Assembly (NCBI GenBank): GCA_018607905.1
Contig: JABBAP010000007.1
Coordinates: forward strand, 1-33,929
DNA from: Paracoccaceae bacterium
GTDB taxonomy: Bacteria; Pseudomonadota; Alphaproteobacteria; Rhodobacterales; Rhodobacteraceae
DNA: 33,929 bases
Direction of reading: 5' to 3'
In this document: in pieces, positions 27,305 through 33,929 of the stretch
Layout of the letters: the number at the start of each line of letters is the position of its first letter
How positions within the stretch are numbered: the stretch's first letter is position 1
Program-made: the position numbers and the translations under genes
Notes under the pieces: generated by a model
What the model was told of the DNA's origin: nothing
What the model saw: only the letters and a program-made list of their open reading frames with translations
The model's database searches: none

Positions 27305-27589
27305 ATGGCTGTTTATACAATGGCACATATTGATGTGCAAAATGACGAAGAATACGCCAAATACGCCGTGTTGGCTGGCCCAGCCGTCGAAAAATTCGGC
27401 GGCAAATTTCTGGCACGTGGCGGCGAAACAGTTGTGATGGAAGGCCAAGGCCGTGCACGCAATGTGATCATCGAATGGCCTGACATGGATACTGCCAAAG
27501 CGTTCTATAACAGCCTAGATTATCAAAAAGCTTTGGGTCATGGGATTCCTGCCGCAGATCGCGATTATCTGTTTGTGGAGGGCGTGTAA
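27305..27589 (+). CDS. DUF1330 family protein, first copy
   Basis: The 94-residue protein belongs to DUF1330, small proteins with the dimeric alpha/beta-barrel (ferredoxin-like) fold. Marks are the start MAHIDVQNDEEYAKY, KFGGKFLARGG, and DMDTAKAFYNSLDYQ. No catalytic function is established for the family. It starts two bases after the alaS stop and ends in TAATG, overlapping the start of a second copy. By hand alignment without gaps, 41 of 94 residues are identical between the two copies, so they are an old tandem duplicate that may form a heterodimer (inference). Confidence 0.87.
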   Translation: MAVYTMAHIDVQNDEEYAKYAVLAGPAVEKFGGKFLARGGETVVMEGQGRARNVIIEWPDMDTAKAFYNSLDYQKALGHGIPAADRDYLFVEGV

Positions 27590-27873
27590 TGGCCGCCTAC
27601 GTGATTGCCCAAATCGAAGTCACCAATGCCGACGAATATATGAAATACGCCAGCCAAACGGTTGCATGCGCAGAAAAATTTGGCGGAACCTTCCTTGTCA
27701 AAGGTGGTGCTGCAGAATGGATCGAAGGCACAGGTTTTGATCGCAATGTGGTTATTCAATTTGACAGCGTTGAAGCAGCAAAGACGTTTTACAACTCGGA
27801 CGAATACCAAGCTATTCTCCCGATTGCTTTGAACAATTCGAACCGCTCTATGGTTTTGGTTCAAGGCGTCTAA
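27589..27873 (+). CDS. DUF1330 family protein, second copy
   Basis: This 94-residue paralogue of the preceding gene has IAQIEVTNADEYMKY, KFGGTFLVKGG and EAAKTFYNSDEYQ in the same places. The stretch from residue 22 to 28 and the C-terminal 15 residues differ most, so the two may bind different partners or ligands. Its ATG shares the last A of the upstream stop codon, so it depends on translation of the first copy. trmJ starts six bases after its stop. Confidence 0.87.
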   Translation: MAAYVIAQIEVTNADEYMKYASQTVACAEKFGGTFLVKGGAAEWIEGTGFDRNVVIQFDSVEAAKTFYNSDEYQAILPIALNNSNRSMVLVQGV

Positions 27874-27879
27874 GACCTG

Positions 27880-28653
27880 ATGTCTGGCACGGATCACGCA
27901 CAAGCACTGGATTGGGGCGGGCCGCAACCAGCTATCATTCTGGTGGAACCGCAAATGGGCGAAAACATCGGAGCGGCGGCCCGTGCCATGTGGAATTTCG
28001 GGCTAGAACGGATGCGTATCGTCAATCCGCGTGATGGCTGGCCGAACCAAAAGGCTGTGACCATGTCTTCGGGCGCAGCGCGCGTAATTGACAATGTGCA
28101 AGTCAAGAACACCACCGCTGAGGCGGTAGAGGATCTGCATTATGTCTTTGCGACAACCGCGCGGGATCGTGACCTAACAAAACCTGTGGTGACGCCAGAA
28201 CGGGCAATGGAACAAGCCCGTGCAATGGTGGCTGACGGGCAAAGTGTGGGCATTTTGTTTGGACCAGAACGATCTGGGTTGGAAAACTCCGATATTGCCC
28301 GTGCAAACGCCATTATTTCTGTCCCAGTGAACCCAGCTTTTGCCAGCCTAAACCTTGCGCAATGTGTGCTTTTGCTGGCCTATGAATGGCGCAGGCATGG
28401 TGCGGATGTTATTCCCGAAGTGCAAGAAATGGCCGGCGCAAGACGTGCTGAAGGCATTGAAATCCAGAAATTAACCGAGATTTTGGAAGCGCGGTTAGAT
28501 GCTGTTGGGTTCTTTTGGCCTGATCATAAAGCGGACAGCATGATCACAACACTGCGCAACATGATTTCGCGCTTGCCATTAACAGAGGCTGACGTGCGGA
28601 TCTTTCACGGCATCATTAAATCATTGGCCGAAAAGCACCCAAAATCCCGCTAG
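27880..28653 (+). CDS. trmJ: SPOUT-family tRNA 2'-O-methyltransferase, TrmJ type
   Basis: The 257-residue protein has the SpoU/TrmH fold. IILVEPQMGENIGAAARAM is motif 1, GILFGPERSGLENSDI is motif 2, and ISVPVNPAFASLNLAQCV is motif 3 with the trefoil knot that binds SAM. The order and the C-terminal helical extension fit TrmJ, which methylates the ribose of residue 32 in tRNAs. It is the last gene of the alaS-DUF1330-DUF1330-trmJ run. Confidence 0.9.
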   Translation: MSGTDHAQALDWGGPQPAIILVEPQMGENIGAAARAMWNFGLERMRIVNPRDGWPNQKAVTMSSGAARVIDNVQVKNTTAEAVEDLHYVFATTARDRDLTKPVVTPERAMEQARAMVADGQSVGILFGPERSGLENSDIARANAIISVPVNPAFASLNLAQCVLLLAYEWRRHGADVIPEVQEMAGARRAEGIEIQKLTEILEARLDAVGFFWPDHKADSMITTLRNMISRLPLTEADVRIFHGIIKSLAEKHPKSR

Positions 28654-28726
28654 GCGCGCGTCCTTTGGGCGTTGAAATGATAGTAAACGCGGCCTAGATT
28701 ATCGATTAAGAAACAAGAGGCCGGCT

Positions 28727-29863
28727 ATGAGCAAGCAACGCAGCATTTTTGAAGACGTCGCAACGGATAAACCTGTCGATGAAACACCCAAAGGTGGTTT
28801 GATTGATGCAGGAAAAACAGGCGCACGCCGAGCGATTTCCGCTTGGTTGCTTGTGATGTTTGCGCTTGTTGTATGCATGATCATTGTCGGTGGATTAACC
28901 CGTCTTACCGATAGCGGCCTGTCGATCACTGAGTGGAAACCCGTTACTGGAGCCGTTCCGCCGATGAGCGAGACCGTTTGGCAGGAGGAGTTCGCCAAAT
29001 ACAAAGAAATCCCTGAATATCAGTTGCAAAACAAAGGTATGAGCCTTGCTGAGTTCAAAACCATTTACTGGTGGGAATGGGGCCATCGCCAGCTTGGCCG
29101 CATTGTTGGTTTTGTTTGGGCGCTTGGGTTTTTCTATTTCATAGTACGACGCCAAATTCCAAAGGGCTGGACGGGCAGGCTCGTTCTTGTCGGCGCATTG
29201 GGCGTCCTACAGGGCGCAATCGGTTGGTGGATGGTGTCCTCTGGCCTTGAAGGACGCATGCTTGACGTCGCATCCTATCGCCTTGCCACGCATCTGGGCT
29301 TGGCTTTTGTCATTTTGGGCACGTTGATTTGGTTTGCGTGGCAACTTCGGCAATCTGAAATGGATTTGTTCCAACGCCGTCGGAACCAAGAAAAACGGCA
29401 TGTCACGCTCGCAACTGTGCTGCTGGTATTGGTGTTTTTACAAATCCTGAGCGGCGCTTTGGTGGCGGGAATTGACGCGGGGCGTGGGTATATTGATTGG
29501 CCTATGATGAATGGGGAGTTCCTCCCTTCCGAGAGCTTTGATTACGTTCCGTTTTGGTCAAACTTCTTTGAAAACCCTGCTTTGGTGCAATTCAACCACC
29601 GCCTTTTGGGCTATATCACATTAGCTGCGACGCTCTACCTCTGGTATTCATCTCGTGGCTCGGCTATTGTTGCGACACGGCGTGCATTCGTTTGGGTTTT
29701 GGCAGCAGTCTTGGCACAAATGGCGTTGGGGATCATTACGGTTCTGAACGCGGCACCTTGGCAATGGGCGATCCTACATCAGTTGGGTGCCATTATTGTG
29801 ATTGTCTGTGTCTTGAACGCCCGTTTTTTAGCGCTTTATTCAAAAGCGCAAACACTTAGATAG
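28727..29863 (+). CDS. ctaA: haem A synthase (COX15/CtaA type)
   Basis: The 378-residue membrane protein has about eight hydrophobic helices. The four family histidines lie in WGHRQLGR, ATHLGLA, FNHRLLGY and ILHQLGAI. IVGGLTRLTDSGLSITEWKP is the typical opening after the first helix. It oxidises the C8 methyl of haem O to make haem A for aa3-type cytochrome oxidase. The N-terminus has about 35 hydrophilic residues before helix 1, as in other alphaproteobacteria. The carboxypeptidase gene follows after 15 bases. ctaB and other oxidase genes are not in the window. Confidence 0.95.
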   Translation: MSKQRSIFEDVATDKPVDETPKGGLIDAGKTGARRAISAWLLVMFALVVCMIIVGGLTRLTDSGLSITEWKPVTGAVPPMSETVWQEEFAKYKEIPEYQLQNKGMSLAEFKTIYWWEWGHRQLGRIVGFVWALGFFYFIVRRQIPKGWTGRLVLVGALGVLQGAIGWWMVSSGLEGRMLDVASYRLATHLGLAFVILGTLIWFAWQLRQSEMDLFQRRRNQEKRHVTLATVLLVLVFLQILSGALVAGIDAGRGYIDWPMMNGEFLPSESFDYVPFWSNFFENPALVQFNHRLLGYITLAATLYLWYSSRGSAIVATRRAFVWVLAAVLAQMALGIITVLNAAPWQWAILHQLGAIIVIVCVLNARFLALYSKAQTLR

Positions 29864-29878
29864 TCAGAGGCTGACAAA

Positions 29879-31366
29879 ATGAATTCGAAATCTGCTTACG
29901 CTGCTCTTTCTGAGCATTTTCGCGATGTTGTTGCGCTAGGTCAAATTTCTGGCTTGCTCGGCTGGGATCAAGAAACCATCATGCCTTCTGGCGCGGCGGC
30001 ACAGCGTGCCGAATGGATGAGCACGCTTGAAAAAGTCGGCCATGCGCAGCGTACGGACCCACGCATTGCCGATTGGCTTGATGCGGTTAATCCCGACGCC
30101 TTAACGCAGGCCGAGGCGGCAAATGTGCGCCTTATTACCAATCAATTTGAGCGCCAATCAAAAGTGCCAAGTGCGCTTGCAACGCAGATTGCGCGCGTCA
30201 CATCTCAAGCTCAAGGCATCTGGGCCAAAGCGCGTGAAGCGAACGATTTCTCTGCGTTTCAAGACGTGTTAACCGAAGTGCTTGATCTACGCCGCCAAGA
30301 AGCAGCAGCCTTGGCCGATGGCGGTAATTTGTATGACGCCCTACTTGAAGATTACGAACCTGGCATGCAGGAACCTGAATTGGCTGCATTGCTGGGCGGT
30401 TTGCGTGATGGCTTGGTAGGATTGCGCGAAAAGGCAGTAAACAGCGGCACGGAAATTCCAATGTTATCGGGCAGTTTTTCGCGTGATCAACAGACCATGA
30501 TTGCACGCGAATTGGCGACTGCGTTTGGCTATGATTGGAAACGTGGGCGGCTTGATTTTTCTGTTCATCCGTTTTCCTCGGGCAGTTTTAACGACGTGCG
30601 CATCACGACGCGCGTGTCTGAAGAAGACCCGTTCAACTGCTTTTATTCCACAATCCATGAAGTTGGACATGCTGCGTATGAGCAAGGCATTGATCAAAGC
30701 TATGGTTTGTCCATGTTAGGGCGCGGTGTTTCGATGGGCGTGCACGAGAGCCAAAGCCGTATTTTGGAAAACCAACTGGGGCGCAGCCGCGCGTTTACGG
30801 GCTATTTGTTCCGTCGAATGCGCAATGTTTTTGGTGATTTCGGGATTGATGATGAGGATACGTTTTACAGCGTCGTGAACCGAATGAACCGTGGCTACAT
30901 CCGAACTGAGGCAGATGAGGTTCAGTATAACTTGCATGTTTCGCTTCGCTTTGATCTGGAACGCCAAATGATATCAGGTGATCTGGAAGTTGCAGATTTA
31001 GAATCCGCTTGGAACGAACGGTTTGAAGCTGATTTCGGGTACCCAGTCGACAAACCATCAAACGGCGTGTTGCAAGATGTGCATTGGTCGGTTGGCTTAT
31101 TTGGGTATTTTCCAACGTATTCGCTGGGCAATATCTATGCAGGTGAATTGTATGGTAAGCTGTCAGTTGAAGTGCCGAACCTACACGATGATTTAGGGCA
31201 GGGGAAAACACAGGACGCTTTGGCTTGGTTGGGGCAAAACATTCACCAACATGGCAGCCTTTATGAACCCCGCGACACAATTAAGCGCGCAGTTGGTCAT
31301 GCGCCAACGGCTGCTCCTTTGCTCGCTTACCTGAATAAAAAGTTCAGTAATATTTACGGGCTTTAA
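29879..31366 (+). CDS. M32-family metallocarboxypeptidase (Taq type)
   Basis: The 495-residue protein is a Taq/thermostable carboxypeptidase homologue. The zinc motif is STIHEVGHAAYEQG with H260 and H264. GVSMGVHESQSRILENQLG contains the third-ligand glutamate region, and the family segments HPFSSGSFNDVRITTR and TEADEVQYNLHV are present. It trims C-terminal residues from peptides in the cytoplasm. Length is typical of the family. It follows ctaA closely, so co-transcription is likely even though no functional link is known. It converges on the crotonase gene with a 9-base gap. Confidence 0.93.
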   Translation: MNSKSAYAALSEHFRDVVALGQISGLLGWDQETIMPSGAAAQRAEWMSTLEKVGHAQRTDPRIADWLDAVNPDALTQAEAANVRLITNQFERQSKVPSALATQIARVTSQAQGIWAKAREANDFSAFQDVLTEVLDLRRQEAAALADGGNLYDALLEDYEPGMQEPELAALLGGLRDGLVGLREKAVNSGTEIPMLSGSFSRDQQTMIARELATAFGYDWKRGRLDFSVHPFSSGSFNDVRITTRVSEEDPFNCFYSTIHEVGHAAYEQGIDQSYGLSMLGRGVSMGVHESQSRILENQLGRSRAFTGYLFRRMRNVFGDFGIDDEDTFYSVVNRMNRGYIRTEADEVQYNLHVSLRFDLERQMISGDLEVADLESAWNERFEADFGYPVDKPSNGVLQDVHWSVGLFGYFPTYSLGNIYAGELYGKLSVEVPNLHDDLGQGKTQDALAWLGQNIHQHGSLYEPRDTIKRAVGHAPTAAPLLAYLNKKFSNIYGL

Positions 31367-31375
31367 ATTATAAAG

Positions 31376-32170
31376 TTAGTCTTGCGTCCAATTTGCGGAG
31401 CGCTTTTCCAAAAATGCCGCGATGCCTTCTGCGGTGTCGCGAAACATCATGTTGTTTGCCATTACATCCCCAGTATAGGCGTAAGCCTCCAGCAGTGGCA
31501 TTTGCAGTTGCTCGTAAAATGCTTGTTTGCCTACTTTTACCGCAGCCCCAAGTTTGGACGCAACCAACGAGGCCAATGCGCTTGTCTCAGAATCTAAATC
31601 GGCAGTTTCTACTACGCGATTAACCAATCCAAGTTCCATTGCCTTTGATGCGGTAACAAAATTACCAGTTGTTAGCATTTCAAACGCGAGTTTGCGCGGG
31701 ATATTGCGCGATAAAGCGACCATGGGTGTGGAACAAAACAGCCCGATATTCACGCCGTTCACGCCAAACTTGGTTTCGGTATCCGTAACTGCCATGTCGC
31801 AACTCGCCACCAACTGACATCCAGCCGCCGTAGCTAACCCATGAGGTTGGCAAATCACTGGTTGTGGCAATTTTGGGATGGTCGTCATCATCCTGGTGCA
31901 TTTGGCAAACAGATCGAGGAAATACTGCTTCCCACCATCTTCTGCTTGCCGTGCGGCTGTCATCTCTTTCAGATTATGCCCCGCGCAAAACGCTTTGCCA
32001 GACCCGCGCAATATTACCACGCGGGTGCTTTTGTCTTCCATCAGATCGTCGAATTGGGTTTGCAAGGCAGAAATCATGTCCTCTGACAAAGCATTCAATG
32101 TTTTTGGCGTATTCATTGTCAGTGTCGCAACGCCATTTGCATCTTCGCGGATTAGGATGTCATTCGTCAT
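31376..32170 (-). CDS. enoyl-CoA hydratase/isomerase-like protein (ECHDC3-like)
   Basis: The 264-residue protein has the crotonase fold. FCAGHNLKEM supplies the first oxyanion-hole NH and PHGLATAAGCQL the second, with GVNIGLFCSTP next. Classical hydratases have two catalytic glutamates. Here the first position is Q119 (AAGCQLVASCD) and the second falls in a Gly/Asn segment (FGVNGVNIG). GVNIGLFCSTP is shared with the ECHDC3 subgroup, whose reaction is unclear. It may bind acyl-CoA without acting as a hydratase. The gene is divergent from the PaaI-like thioesterase gene, and both suggest acyl-CoA handling. Confidence 0.88.
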   Translation of the reverse strand: MTNDILIREDANGVATLTMNTPKTLNALSEDMISALQTQFDDLMEDKSTRVVILRGSGKAFCAGHNLKEMTAARQAEDGGKQYFLDLFAKCTRMMTTIPKLPQPVICQPHGLATAAGCQLVASCDMAVTDTETKFGVNGVNIGLFCSTPMVALSRNIPRKLAFEMLTTGNFVTASKAMELGLVNRVVETADLDSETSALASLVASKLGAAVKVGKQAFYEQLQMPLLEAYAYTGDVMANNMMFRDTAEGIAAFLEKRSANWTQD

Positions 32171-32239
32171 TGGTTTTCTCTTGTCTGGGCATCACATTTC
32201 ACCCAAACCTTAACCAAGACAGCAGACTGAGGGAAGACT

Positions 32240-32662
32240 ATGGCCTTAAAAATGACGATCAATGAGCTAAGCACGTTCATGGAAGAGGCATTCCCGCAAG
32301 TTAAAGACGACTTTGTGATTGAAGACCTTCAAGACACAGAAATTACGGTGCGTCTGAAAGTGACGGAAAAACACTTGCGTCCTGGGGGCACTGTGTCTGG
32401 CCCTTCAATGTTTGGATTAGCTGATGTGTGTTTCTATTTGATCATTTTGGGCAATATTGGCCCCAAAGCCCTGACCGTGACGACAAATTGTTCGATTGAT
32501 TTCATGCGTAAACCCGCGTCTAAAGATATGATCGCCAAGGCGCGCTTGCTAAAACTCGGTAAGGCACTCGCTGTCGGGGATGTGCTTTTGTATTCAGAAG
32601 GGAATGAAAAGCCTGTTGCCCATGCAAATGTCACGTATTCCATCCCACCGAGTGATAATTAA
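32240..32662 (+). CDS. PaaI-like hotdog-fold thioesterase
   Basis: The 140-residue protein matches the PaaI/YdiI thioesterase fold. LRPGGTVSGPSMFGLADV sits at the active-site helix where PaaI-like enzymes carry their catalytic acid, here the Asp of LADV. LTVTTNCSIDFMRKP is the central strand pair. GKALAVGDVLLYSEG and KPVAHANVTYSIP are the later strands. It probably cleaves an acyl- or aryl-CoA in the cytoplasm. It is divergent from the ECHDC3-like gene by 69 bases and ends in a terminator-like hairpin. Confidence 0.87.
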   Translation: MALKMTINELSTFMEEAFPQVKDDFVIEDLQDTEITVRLKVTEKHLRPGGTVSGPSMFGLADVCFYLIILGNIGPKALTVTTNCSIDFMRKPASKDMIAKARLLKLGKALAVGDVLLYSEGNEKPVAHANVTYSIPPSDN

Positions 32663-32687
32663 TGGGGTAATATGATACCGCATTTTT
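32662..32687 (+). terminator. candidate terminator of the thioesterase gene
   Basis: ATGGGGTA (32662-32669) pairs with TACCGCAT (32676-32683) at seven of eight positions around a six-base loop. Four T follow directly (32684-32687). It begins at the stop codon. Confidence 0.5.
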
Positions 32688-32727
32688 AACAAGCTGTTTT
32701 TAAACGTTTAATTGTAAATTTTGGCGT

Positions 32728-32755
32728 TTGACATGGCGCTACAACCCTTTAAAAG
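32728..32755 (+). promoter_or_regulatory. promoter candidate of rplM-rpsI
   Basis: TTGACA (32728-32733) is a perfect -35 box. TAAAAG (32750-32755) at 16 bases spacing is the best -10 candidate. Transcription would start near 32762, giving a leader of about 55-60 bases. Confidence 0.6.
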
Positions 32756-32770
32756 CACAATCAGAATTCA

Positions 32771-32794
32771 AGCGAGGCCGTGTGGCTTCGTTTT
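32771..32794 (+). promoter_or_regulatory. leader hairpin in front of rplM
   Basis: AGCGAGGCC (32771-32779) pairs with GGCTTCGTT (32784-32792) around a GTGT loop, and the T run 32791-32794 overlaps the base of the stem. It lies between the promoter and the start codon, so it is either an attenuator or a binding site for a ribosomal protein. Autoregulation through L13 leaders is known in other bacteria, but this particular structure is not one I recognise. Confidence 0.5.
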
Positions 32795-32818
32795 CACTTC
32801 CTGATTGGGACTAAATCG

Positions 32819-33286
32819 ATGAAAACTTTCTCAGCTACTCCTGCTGACATCGACAAGAAATGGATCATCATCGACGCTGAAGGCGTGGTGTTGGGTCGTT
32901 TGGCGTCGATTGTAGCAATGCGTTTGCGCGGCAAACACAAAGCGTCATTCACACCTTCAATGGACATGGGCGACAACGTTATTATCGTCAATGCCGACAA
33001 GGTGCAGTTGACTGGTAAAAAACGCACAGACAAAATTCACTACTGGCACACTGGTCACCCAGGTGGGATCAAACAGCGTACAGCTGGTCAAATCCTCGAA
33101 GGTAAGCACCCAGAGCGTTTGGTGACAAAAGCTGTTCAACGTATGTTGCCAGGTGGCCCATTGTCCCGTCAGCAAATGACAAACCTTCGCGTTTATGCAA
33201 GTGCAGAACACCCGCACGAAGCACAGAACCCAACAGTTCTCGACGTCAAAGCGATGAACCCTAAAAACACGCGGAGCCAGTCATGA
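32819..33286 (+). CDS. rplM: 50S ribosomal protein L13
   Basis: The 155-residue protein matches L13: [53 protein letters not shown] and [15 protein letters not shown]. It binds 23S rRNA early in large-subunit assembly. The ATG at 32819 gives the usual N-terminus; an upstream in-frame GTG inside the leader hairpin is rejected. The ribosome site is weak (GGGA eight bases away), which would fit translational control. The stop overlaps the rpsI start (ATGA). Confidence 0.97.
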   Translation: MKTFSATPADIDKKWIIIDAEGVVLGRLASIVAMRLRGKHKASFTPSMDMGDNVIIVNADKVQLTGKKRTDKIHYWHTGHPGGIKQRTAGQILEGKHPERLVTKAVQRMLPGGPLSRQQMTNLRVYASAEHPHEAQNPTVLDVKAMNPKNTRSQS

Positions 33287-33786
33287 GCGACGAAATCAAA
33301 TCATTGGACGACTTGAAAGACGCTGTAGAAGCATCTGACATCGTTGTAGAAGCCGCCGTAGAAGCAGCGCCAATCACACGCGAAGCAGTTCGCGATGAAT
33401 TGGGCCGTTCCTATGCAACTGGCAAACGTAAAGACGCGGTAGCCCGTGTTTGGATCAAACCAGGTTCTGGCAAAGTGGTCGTGAATGGCAAAGAGCAAAA
33501 CGTTTATTTTGCACGCCCTGTTCTGCGTCTGATCTTGGCTCAACCATTCGAAGTTGCTGGCGTTGTTGGCGAATTCGATGTGATGGCAACAGTTAAAGGC
33601 GGCGGTTTGTCTGGCCAAGCTGGTGCGGTTAAGCACGGTATCTCCAAAGCATTACAGCTTTATGAACCAACGCTTCGCGCACCATTGAAAGCCGCTGGCT
33701 TCCTGACACGCGATGCGCGTGTTGTTGAACGTAAGAAATACGGTAAGCGCAAAGCGCGTCGTAGCTTCCAGTTCTCCAAGCGCTAA
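33283..33786 (+). CDS. rpsI: 30S ribosomal protein S9
   Basis: The 167-residue protein has the S9 core ([39 protein letters not shown]) and the basic tail [16 protein letters not shown] that reaches the P-site tRNA. An acidic extension of about 40 residues precedes the core, as is usual in alphaproteobacteria. It is co-translated with rplM through a four-base overlap and followed by a strong terminator. Confidence 0.97.
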   Translation: MSDEIKSLDDLKDAVEASDIVVEAAVEAAPITREAVRDELGRSYATGKRKDAVARVWIKPGSGKVVVNGKEQNVYFARPVLRLILAQPFEVAGVVGEFDVMATVKGGGLSGQAGAVKHGISKALQLYEPTLRAPLKAAGFLTRDARVVERKKYGKRKARRSFQFSKR

Positions 33787-33816
33787 GTTTGAACCTTCGA
33801 ATTTACCATATAAAAC

Positions 33817-33847
33817 AAAGGGTTGCGTATTTCGCAGCCCTTTTTTT
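33817..33847 (+). terminator. Rho-independent terminator of rplM-rpsI
   Basis: AAAGGGTTGCG (33817-33827) pairs with CGCAGCCCTTT (33833-33843) over eleven positions with one T-G wobble, around a TATTT loop. A run of seven T follows the GC-rich core. Confidence 0.9.
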
Positions 33848-33881
33848 GTGCGTAGCAGAATTGCAGCAGACGCAGTATGTG

Positions 33882-33910
33882 TTGACGTTATGGTTTAGCG
33901 ATTTTAGCAT
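33882..33910 (+). promoter_or_regulatory. promoter candidate for a gene beyond the window
   Basis: TTGACG (33882-33887) and TAGCAT (33905-33910) are spaced by 17 bases, just after the rpsI terminator. No reading frame starts before the window ends. Confidence 0.4.
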
Positions 33911-33929
33911 ATCTGTAGCGTTTTAGGTT

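Overview
The window reads as chromosomal core DNA from an alphaproteobacterium. It is most likely a Rhodobacterales (roseobacter-type) lineage of fairly low GC, roughly 48% by eye. Four things point there: a CckA hybrid kinase next to a small P-loop sulfotransferase-like gene and recA; GAAC-N7-GAAC SOS boxes of the alphaproteobacterial LexA type in front of recA; an M23 peptidase with a long coiled coil overlapping a bactofilin gene; and the run recA, alaS, DUF1330, trmJ, ctaA.

Layout. Bases 1-53 are the 3' end of a tRNA-Ser. Bases 54-3115 hold no intact gene. Read frame by frame on the minus strand, 509-2895 is a badly decayed operon: a LacI-type regulator, a possible solute-binding protein fragment, a PotB-like ABC permease, an ABC ATPase, a nucleoside hydrolase and the C-terminal part of an adenine deaminase. 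Together they look like a lost purine-nucleoside uptake and breakdown system. An intact sugar-acid dehydratase (3116-4915, minus) borders it. Then come a cytochrome c (plus) and two minus-strand operons: M23 peptidase with bactofilin, and Bcp peroxiredoxin with a DUF455 ferritin-like protein.

From 9057 most genes run on the plus strand: a YhdP/AsmA-like giant, queA, an MFS transporter, a DUF924 protein, lpdA, lipA, guaB, an RsmB-like RNA methyltransferase and cckA. The sulfotransferase-like gene is convergent with cckA. recA, alaS, two tandem DUF1330 genes, trmJ, ctaA, an M32 carboxypeptidase, an ECHDC3-like crotonase (minus), a PaaI-like thioesterase and rplM-rpsI follow.

The genes are mostly housekeeping: lipoate-dependent dehydrogenase function (lpdA, lipA), guanine nucleotide synthesis (guaB), tRNA and rRNA maturation (queA, rsmB-like, trmJ, alaS), cell-cycle signalling (cckA), DNA repair (recA), haem A for cytochrome oxidase (ctaA) and envelope shape and assembly (bactofilin/M23, YhdP). 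I found no CRISPR array, insertion sequence, prophage, toxin-antitoxin pair or defence island. I do not see a new multi-gene system. The least ordinary part is the decayed purine operon, which conventional ORF calling would leave blank.
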